This document shows, piece by piece, positions 58,692 to 64,000 of a stretch of 64,000 nucleotides of DNA (the stretch's first letter is position 1; each line of letters begins with the position of its first letter). Source of the DNA: Marinirhabdus sp963799365. Lineage in GTDB: Bacteria > Bacteroidota > Bacteroidia > Flavobacteriales > Flavobacteriaceae. Where the stretch lies: NCBI GenBank assembly GCA_963799365.1, contig CAWCWV010000008.1, positions 248,001 through 312,000 of the forward strand. Direction: 5' to 3'. The notes under the pieces were generated by a model. The model saw only the letters and a list, made by a program, of their open reading frames with translations. It was not told the origin of the DNA and searched no databases. The position numbers and the translations under genes are program-made.

Positions 58692-59633
58692 TTAAAATTT
58701 CACAAAAGGTAATTTCTTTTTCACATTCCTAATTTTCTGCTGAAGGCTTTGCTGAAATTTTAAATGTGCCTCACCACTGGGATAAAACGCCCGATGTTGT
58801 AACCCTTTTTGAATGGTATCAATCTCTTTTTGAAGCTGTTCAGTTTCAGGCGCAATCCAAACCAATTTAAATTTCTCCCAGATATACTGGACCGCCGTCG
58901 TATTTGGATGCAACATATCTTCTGCGTAAAAGCGATAGTCTCTAAGTTCGTCCATCATCAATTCATAGGATGGGAAATAGCATATTTGTTGATGGTTGAG
59001 CTGATGAATTCCTGAAATAAGGTGTGCTTTGCTGCGTGTGCTCTCTATGAAGCCGTCTTTTAGGTGTCGGACAGGAGAAACGGTTGCTATAAAGATTGCC
59101 GTAGGATTTAGTTCTGAAATAAGTACACGTGTTCTTTCTATACTTGCTGAAATTTCCTCCACCGACAATAATTCCTTTGAAAACGATTTCTGGGAAATTT
59201 TATGACAATTGGCTACCACAACATTTGAAGCGACATGACGATAAACCCAAGCCGTTCCGAACGTAAAAATACAATGAGATGCTTCTAAAAGATAGGCTGA
59301 AAATTCTTTGAGCTTGGTGTTTAGCAATACAACCAATTGTTCCTGCGAATGTTCCGTAACTGAAGAATGCGCTTCAAAACTAAACCATTGCCCATCACGT
59401 TCAAATACATCAGTTTCAGTAAAATGTATGTTCCTAACAGCACGATTCACCAGATTCTCTATCGCCAACGGGTGAAATACGATGCCAAAAGGATTTTGTA
59501 AATTCTGAAACTTGAAATACGCCAACTTTCCCCCCATATTCTCCGTAAAACACGACCCCATAAGTAGGACTTTAGACGTGTAGTCTATTTGGTTGTTTTC
59601 TGGTTTAAGAGTTATGTGGGTTTGTAACTTCAT
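58692..59633 (-). CDS. GSCFA-domain protein
   Basis: The 313-residue protein has the name-giving motif as VLLMGSCFTENMGGKLAYFK. The later family blocks are NPFGIVFHPLAIENLVNRAV, FIFATVSPVRHLKDGF-like segments and EDMLHPNTTAVQYIWEKF. The fold is SGNH-hydrolase-like with Ser and the His of DMLHPN, so an esterase activity is plausible, but the substrate is unknown. It follows alaS 81 bp downstream on the same strand. Confidence 0.9.
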   Translation of the reverse strand: MKLQTHITLKPENNQIDYTSKVLLMGSCFTENMGGKLAYFKFQNLQNPFGIVFHPLAIENLVNRAVRNIHFTETDVFERDGQWFSFEAHSSVTEHSQEQLVVLLNTKLKEFSAYLLEASHCIFTFGTAWVYRHVASNVVVANCHKISQKSFSKELLSVEEISASIERTRVLISELNPTAIFIATVSPVRHLKDGFIESTRSKAHLISGIHQLNHQQICYFPSYELMMDELRDYRFYAEDMLHPNTTAVQYIWEKFKLVWIAPETEQLQKEIDTIQKGLQHRAFYPSGEAHLKFQQSLQQKIRNVKKKLPFVKF

Positions 59634-59714
59634 TTAAGTATCCAGTTTTTAGTAAACAGTATGCAGTTTCCAATTTCTATGTTAAGCTTTACTGCTAACT
59701 GCCACTGCGTACTG

Positions 59715-62342
59715 CTACTTTATAAAATCTCTAGCAGCCTTTAAAGCAATTTCAATCCCATCAGGATTCTTCCCTCCTGCCGTAGCAAAAAATGGTTGTC
59801 CGCCGCCACCGCCTTGAATGTGTTTTCCGAGTTCTCTAACAATTCGTCCGGCATCTAATTGCTTCTCCGTTGCTAATTCTTTTGAAATATAACAGGTTAA
59901 CAATGCCTTACCCTCTTTTTTGGAACCAAACAATATAAACAGATGGTCTATCTCGCCACCCAATTCAAATGCTAGATCTTTCAATCCACCAGCGTCCAGA
60001 TCTACCTCTTTTGCTAAAAAATTTACGCCATTTACTACTTCAACTTCATTTTTAAGATCACCTTTTATGTTTTTAGCTTTATCCTTCAGTAACTCTTCCA
60101 ATTGTTTTTGAAGGTTACTGTTGTCTTCCTGTAATTTTTCGATGGAAGTAACCGGGTCTTTGGTATTATTCAACAATTTCTGAACTTCTTTGAATGCGAT
60201 GCTTCTATCTTCAAAATAGGTTTTGGCAGCATCGCCAGTAATGGCTTCAATACGGCGTATGCCACTTGCTACAGCACCTTCCGATGTGATGATAAAATGC
60301 CAGATCTCATTCGTATTTTCAACGTGGGTTCCACCACATAATTCCATAGATTTACCAAACTTAATAGCACGTACCGCATCTCCATATTTTTCTCCAAACA
60401 AAGCAATAGCTCCTTCATCTATAGCCTGCTGATAAGGGATTCCTCGTCGTTCGACCAAGGCAAGACCTTCTCTAATTCTGGCATTCACAAAGTCCTCTAC
60501 TTCCCTCAATTGTTCGTCTGTAACTTTACTAAAATGTGAAAAATCGAAACGCAAGTTCCCACTATGTACCATACTGCCTTTTTGCTCCACGTGTTCGCCT
60601 AAAATATTACGAAGCGCCTGGTGCAACAAATGTGTTGCGGTATGGTTGGAAGCCGTTCTGCTGCGTTGTTTGGCATCCACAACTGCTTTAAAGGTTCCGT
60701 TTGTAGTACGAGGTAAATTCTTCGCAAAATGAACAATCAAATTGTTCTCTTTTTTGGTATCAACTATATATACCACCTCACCATTGGGAGCTTCCAGATA
60801 TCCTTTATCACCTACTTGTCCACCACCTTCAGGATAAAATGGCGTTAGATTAAATACCAACTGATATAATTCTCCTTCTTTTTTACTTTCGGTTTTTCGA
60901 TAGCGGGTAATTTTTACATTGGTTTCTAAAATATCATAGCCTACAAATTCTTCGTCTTTTTCGTCATCCAGTATTTTCCAATCTCCTGTGGCAACTTTCG
61001 TTGCTTCTCTTGCTTTCTCTTGCTGTTTCTTAAGCTTATTTTCAAACTCAATGTGATTATAGGTATAACCACGTTCTCTTAAAATAAGTTCTGTGAGATC
61101 TTCAGGAAAACCATAGGTGTCTTTAAGTTCGAACACCTTCGCACCAGATATTTCTTTCGCTTTTGAATTGCTGATAATATTTTCTAAAAGCATCATGCCG
61201 TCTGAAAGGGTCCGCAAGAAAGACTTCTCTTCTTCTTTAATAACATTCGTTATCAAATTCTTCTCCTTTTTCAATTCCGGAAACGCCTCACCCATTTGAT
61301 TGGCAAGCGTATCAATTAGTTTGAAAATGAAAGGTTCTTTGGTGTCTAAAAACGTAAATCCATATCGGATAGCACGTCTTAAAATACGTCTAATAACATA
61401 TCCTGCACCTGTATTGCTAGGCAACTGCCCGTCTGCAATACTGAAGGAAACGGCACGCACGTGATCTGAAATTACACGTATTGCAATATCTACTTTTTCT
61501 CCAGATTCAGTATCTGTATTTCCGTATTTGCTATTGGTAACAGCTTCCACTTCACGAATAAGGGGCGTAAATACATCTGTATCGTAATTGCTTTGTTTGC
61601 CTTGCAAGACCATTGCCAAACGCTCAAAACCCATTCCTGTATCTACATGCTGTGCTGGAAGCTTTTCAAGACTTCCGTTGGCTTTTCTATTGAATTGCAT
61701 AAATACCAGGTTCCAAATCTCCACTACTTGTGGGTGATCCTGGTTTACAAGGCTCGCTCCAGAAACTTTTGCTTTTTCTTCAGCGGAACGGATATCTACA
61801 TGAATTTCGGAACATGGCCCACATGGTCCTTGCTCGCCCATTTCCCAGAAGTTATCTTTTTTGTTTCCATTTAGAATGCGGTCTTCGGGTAGGTATTGTT
61901 TCCATAACTCATAGGCTTCTGTATCTCGGTCTAAACCTTCGGAAGCATCGCCTTCAAAAATAGTAACATACAATATGTCCTTATCTATTCCGTAAACTTC
62001 GGTCAATAATTCCCAAGCCCATGTAATTGCTTCTTTTTTAAAGTAGTCGCCAAAACTCCAGTTCCCCAGCATCTCAAACATAGTATGGTGATAGGTATCC
62101 ATCCCCACTTCTTCAAGATCATTGTGTTTCCCACTTACGCGCAAGCACTTTTGGGTATCTGTAATTCTGGAGTTCTTGACCTCTTTATTACCTAAAAAAT
62201 ATTCTTTAAAAGGTACCATCCCTGCATTTGTAAACATCAGGGTAGGATCGTTTTTAATAACCATGGGAGACGAAGGAACAATTTTGTGTTCTTTCGATTT
62301 AAAGTAATTAAGGAATTTTGAGCGTATTTCGCTGGAGTTCAT
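59715..62342 (-). CDS. alaS: Alanyl-tRNA synthetase
   Basis: The 875-residue class II synthetase charges tRNA-Ala. Visible parts: the N-terminal catalytic domain (MVIKNDPTLMFTNAGMVPFK, TYHHTMFEMLGNWSFGDYFK), the editing domain with HTATHLLHQALR and the zinc/editing motif MELCGGTHVENT, and the C-terminal DHHA1 domain ending HIQGGGGGQPFFATAGGKNP. Length and order are standard. Divergent from the M23 peptidase gene. Confidence 0.97.
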   Translation of the reverse strand: MNSSEIRSKFLNYFKSKEHKIVPSSPMVIKNDPTLMFTNAGMVPFKEYFLGNKEVKNSRITDTQKCLRVSGKHNDLEEVGMDTYHHTMFEMLGNWSFGDYFKKEAITWAWELLTEVYGIDKDILYVTIFEGDASEGLDRDTEAYELWKQYLPEDRILNGNKKDNFWEMGEQGPCGPCSEIHVDIRSAEEKAKVSGASLVNQDHPQVVEIWNLVFMQFNRKANGSLEKLPAQHVDTGMGFERLAMVLQGKQSNYDTDVFTPLIREVEAVTNSKYGNTDTESGEKVDIAIRVISDHVRAVSFSIADGQLPSNTGAGYVIRRILRRAIRYGFTFLDTKEPFIFKLIDTLANQMGEAFPELKKEKNLITNVIKEEEKSFLRTLSDGMMLLENIISNSKAKEISGAKVFELKDTYGFPEDLTELILRERGYTYNHIEFENKLKKQQEKAREATKVATGDWKILDDEKDEEFVGYDILETNVKITRYRKTESKKEGELYQLVFNLTPFYPEGGGQVGDKGYLEAPNGEVVYIVDTKKENNLIVHFAKNLPRTTNGTFKAVVDAKQRSRTASNHTATHLLHQALRNILGEHVEQKGSMVHSGNLRFDFSHFSKVTDEQLREVEDFVNARIREGLALVERRGIPYQQAIDEGAIALFGEKYGDAVRAIKFGKSMELCGGTHVENTNEIWHFIITSEGAVASGIRRIEAITGDAAKTYFEDRSIAFKEVQKLLNNTKDPVTSIEKLQEDNSNLQKQLEELLKDKAKNIKGDLKNEVEVVNGVNFLAKEVDLDAGGLKDLAFELGGEIDHLFILFGSKKEGKALLTCYISKELATEKQLDAGRIVRELGKHIQGGGGGQPFFATAGGKNPDGIEIALKAARDFIK

Positions 62343-62394
62343 CGGTATCTAGTTATGGTAAACCGTGCACATTTGGGCACGTGAAAACAATTTA

Positions 62395-62402
62395 TATCTT
62401 TG
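62395..62402 (+). promoter_or_regulatory. -7 box of the M23 peptidase gene
   Basis: TATCTTTG, 60 bp before the ATG at 62463, in the divergent spacer with alaS. Confidence 0.5.
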
Positions 62403-62462
62403 TAGGGCGTTACTTAAAATGTTAACGTATCCATCACCGCAAAAATAGGATTTTTTTAGCGT

Positions 62463-63443
62463 ATGTCTAAGGTTAAATATTACTACGATAGCGAGACCCT
62501 CTCGTACCGAAAAATTGAGAAGAAAAAAGGCCGTAAACTCAGCATTTTTTTACTCAGCTTATTGGGAATGTTATTAAGTGGATTTCTATTGCTTTTGGTG
62601 TATTTGAATCTCCCTTATGTTGAAACTCCCAAAGAAAAAACCTTAAAGCGTGAGTTGTCTAATATGGAGTTGCAGTACGATTTACTGAATCGCAAAATGG
62701 ACCAGATTGAAACCGTCCTAAATGACTTAGCAGACCGAGACAACAATCTTTACCGCGTTTATTTTGAAGCCAACCCAATTCCGGAAGAGCAACGAAAAGC
62801 TGGATTTGGTGGAGTGAATCGCTATAAAGATCTGGAAGGATTTGATAATTCAAAACTAATTGTCACCGCCAGCCAACGCTTAGACATATTAACCAAGCAA
62901 ATCGTAGTACAATCACGCTCCTTGGACGAGATTGCTTCCTTAGCTGAAGAAAAAGAAAAATTACTTGCGGCTATTCCTGCCATCCAACCCGTAAATAATG
63001 AAGACCTCACCCGTATGGCTTCCGGATATGGTTTTCGAACAGATCCTTTTACCAAAGCCAGAAAAATGCACTTTGGAATGGACTTTACCGCCCCTCGCGG
63101 AACTCCAGTATATGCCAGTGGTGATGGTGTTGTAACCCGGGCAGATAACAGTGCTTCTGGGTATGGGAACCATATTAGAATAGATCACGGATACGGCTAT
63201 GAGAGTTTGTATGCGCACTTATATAAATACAATAACATACGCCCTGGTCAAAAAATTAAGCGTGGCGATCTAATTGGTTTTGTAGGAAGTACTGGCCGTA
63301 GCGAAGCCCCTCACTTACATTACGAAGTTTTTAAGGACAATGAACGCATTAATCCTATCAATTTCTACTACGGAAACTTGAGCCCAGAAGAATTTGCAGA
63401 TCTGTTGAAAAAAGCACAGCAGGAGAATCAATCTCTAGATTAA
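62463..63443 (+). CDS. M23-family peptidoglycan metallopeptidase, membrane-anchored
   Basis: The 326-residue protein has a cytoplasmic N-terminus, one helix (IFLLSLLGMLLSGFLLLLVY) and a coiled coil (LKRELSNMELQYDLLNRKMD). The C-terminal LytM domain has HFGMDFTAPRGTPVYASGDG, IRIDHGYGYESLYAHL and the metal/catalytic APHLHYEVF. All zinc ligands (H, D, H) are present, so it should be an active endopeptidase in the periplasm. The alaS-M23-MerR order is conserved in flavobacteria. Confidence 0.93.
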   Translation: MSKVKYYYDSETLSYRKIEKKKGRKLSIFLLSLLGMLLSGFLLLLVYLNLPYVETPKEKTLKRELSNMELQYDLLNRKMDQIETVLNDLADRDNNLYRVYFEANPIPEEQRKAGFGGVNRYKDLEGFDNSKLIVTASQRLDILTKQIVVQSRSLDEIASLAEEKEKLLAAIPAIQPVNNEDLTRMASGYGFRTDPFTKARKMHFGMDFTAPRGTPVYASGDGVVTRADNSASGYGNHIRIDHGYGYESLYAHLYKYNNIRPGQKIKRGDLIGFVGSTGRSEAPHLHYEVFKDNERINPINFYYGNLSPEEFADLLKKAQQENQSLD

Positions 63444-63588
63444 TTTTAGATTTACGATTGACGATTTTAAATCCTAAAATATAAATCTTTTGGGAATTGG
63501 ATTTTGCAAGCTACAATCTCAATCCAATTTGAAATATCGCTACAAACCTTTCCATATTTTCATTAACTTCGTATAGCAATAAAAACCT

Positions 63589-63918
63589 ATGCACGTAGAC
63601 CTCCCAGAAAAATTATATTACAGTATTGGCGAAGTAGCCAAGGCTTTTGATGTGAATACATCCCTTATCCGTTTTTGGGAAAAGGAATTTGATGCCCTAA
63701 AACCTAAGAAAAATGCAAAGGGCAATCGAAAGTTCACTCCAACCGACATAAAAAATTTGGAACTTATCTTTCATTTGGTAAAGGAACGCGGATTTACTTT
63801 AGAGGGTGCAAAAATTCATCTTAAAGAAAACAAACAGGAAACTTTAAATAATTTTGAAATCATTCGGAAATTGGAAACCGTAAAATCTGAATTATTGAAA
63901 ATTAAAGAACAACTATAA
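63589..63918 (+). CDS. MerR-family transcriptional regulator
   Basis: The 109-residue protein has the winged helix of MerR proteins: KLYYSIGEVAKAFDVNTSLI, RFWEKEFDALKPKKNAKGNR and KFTPTDIKNLELIFHLVKER, then GFTLEGAKIHLKEN. It has a short coiled-coil tail and no effector domain. Such short forms are common in Bacteroidota; targets unknown. The next gene starts 12 bp downstream. Confidence 0.9.
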   Translation: MHVDLPEKLYYSIGEVAKAFDVNTSLIRFWEKEFDALKPKKNAKGNRKFTPTDIKNLELIFHLVKERGFTLEGAKIHLKENKQETLNNFEIIRKLETVKSELLKIKEQL

Positions 63919-63930
63919 AAATACATCATT

Positions 63931-64000
63931 ATGAAAAAATGGCTACCCATTATTATAATCCTTGGTATCATTTTATTGGCTGGAGCATATCTAGCTAATC
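63931..64000 (+). CDS. Start of a membrane-anchored protein, probably LemA family (cut by window end)
   Basis: Twenty-three codons are visible: a basic start and one hydrophobic helix (KKWLPIIIILGIILLAGAYL). This fits the signal-anchor of LemA proteins, which follow the M23 and MerR genes in many flavobacteria. The assignment rests mainly on gene order. Confidence 0.5.
   Translation, partial: MKKWLPIIIILGIILLAGAYLAN

Noticed and set aside
59640..59710. GCAGT-rich stretch between alaS and the GSCFA gene
   Set aside because: Degenerate low-complexity text (CAGT words) without palindrome or regular period; nothing to annotate.

Overview
The window looks like chromosomal DNA of a marine-type member of the Flavobacteriaceae (Bacteroidota). 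Evidence: AT-rich DNA, TAnnTTTG-type -7 promoter boxes, a type IX secretion C-terminal sorting domain, carboxypeptidase-like regulatory-domain proteins, DUF6702/DUF6498/GSCFA families, and the order alaS - M23 peptidase - MerR - LemA-like start. It has two very different halves.

Positions 1-32150 are an integron-like array of about 37 gene cassettes, all on the + strand. Each cassette is one gene or a small gene pair, or carries no gene, and starts with GTT plus about 7 private bases. It ends with the reverse complement of those bases, finishing in AAC. Successive cassettes are separated by attC-like junction sites of about 120-250 bp. At least nine sequence classes of junction (here A-I) share one architecture: AAC, a 3-nt spacer, a stem arm of about 16 nt, a variable loop, the second arm, a 6-nt spacer ending mostly in ACC, then GTT. 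The arms covary completely between classes but keep two A/C mismatches at stem positions 7 and 12. On the - strand these become G/T wobbles, so the - strand should fold better. No integrase lies in the window; by cassette polarity it should lie to the left of position 1. Cargo: four toxin-antitoxin pairs (three HigBA-like, one ParDE-like), a DUF2975/XRE pair, lipoproteins, small membrane proteins, an esterase, a cation transporter, a WG-repeat protein, a flavin oxidoreductase, a VOC protein, and twelve copies of a gene-less 241-244-bp cassette. Only the toxin-antitoxin and XRE cassettes carry recognisable promoters.

Three near-identical IS110-family elements sit at the same place inside three junction sites, in the 3-nt spacer after AAC. 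Upstream of each transposase are two hairpins that can be read as a bridge RNA: one internal loop holds an 11-nt copy of the junction target, the other an 8-nt copy of the element's own end. An IS3-family element with a 3-bp duplication interrupts another cassette.

Positions 32641-64000 are ordinary chromosome: a B12-binding radical SAM protein, PAP2 phosphatase, TatA, an M1 peptidase with surface-protein neighbours, pepE, an M15 peptidase, gpmI, a thioredoxin-like lipoprotein, an HAD-like hydrolase, map, a GxxExxY protein flanked by inverted repeats, a methyltransferase, a T9SS-sorted protein, an ApbE flavin transferase, a tandem DUF302 lipoprotein, a NarL-type two-component system, a beta-propeller protein, a small lipoprotein, a GSCFA protein, alaS, an M23 peptidase and a MerR regulator. 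In 52036-58410 the same 22-bp imperfect palindrome lies 35 bp (centre to centre) upstream of a -7-like box for five transcription units: the sensor kinase, the response regulator, a 27-residue membrane peptide between them, the beta-propeller protein and the small lipoprotein. I read this as an autoregulated two-component regulon.
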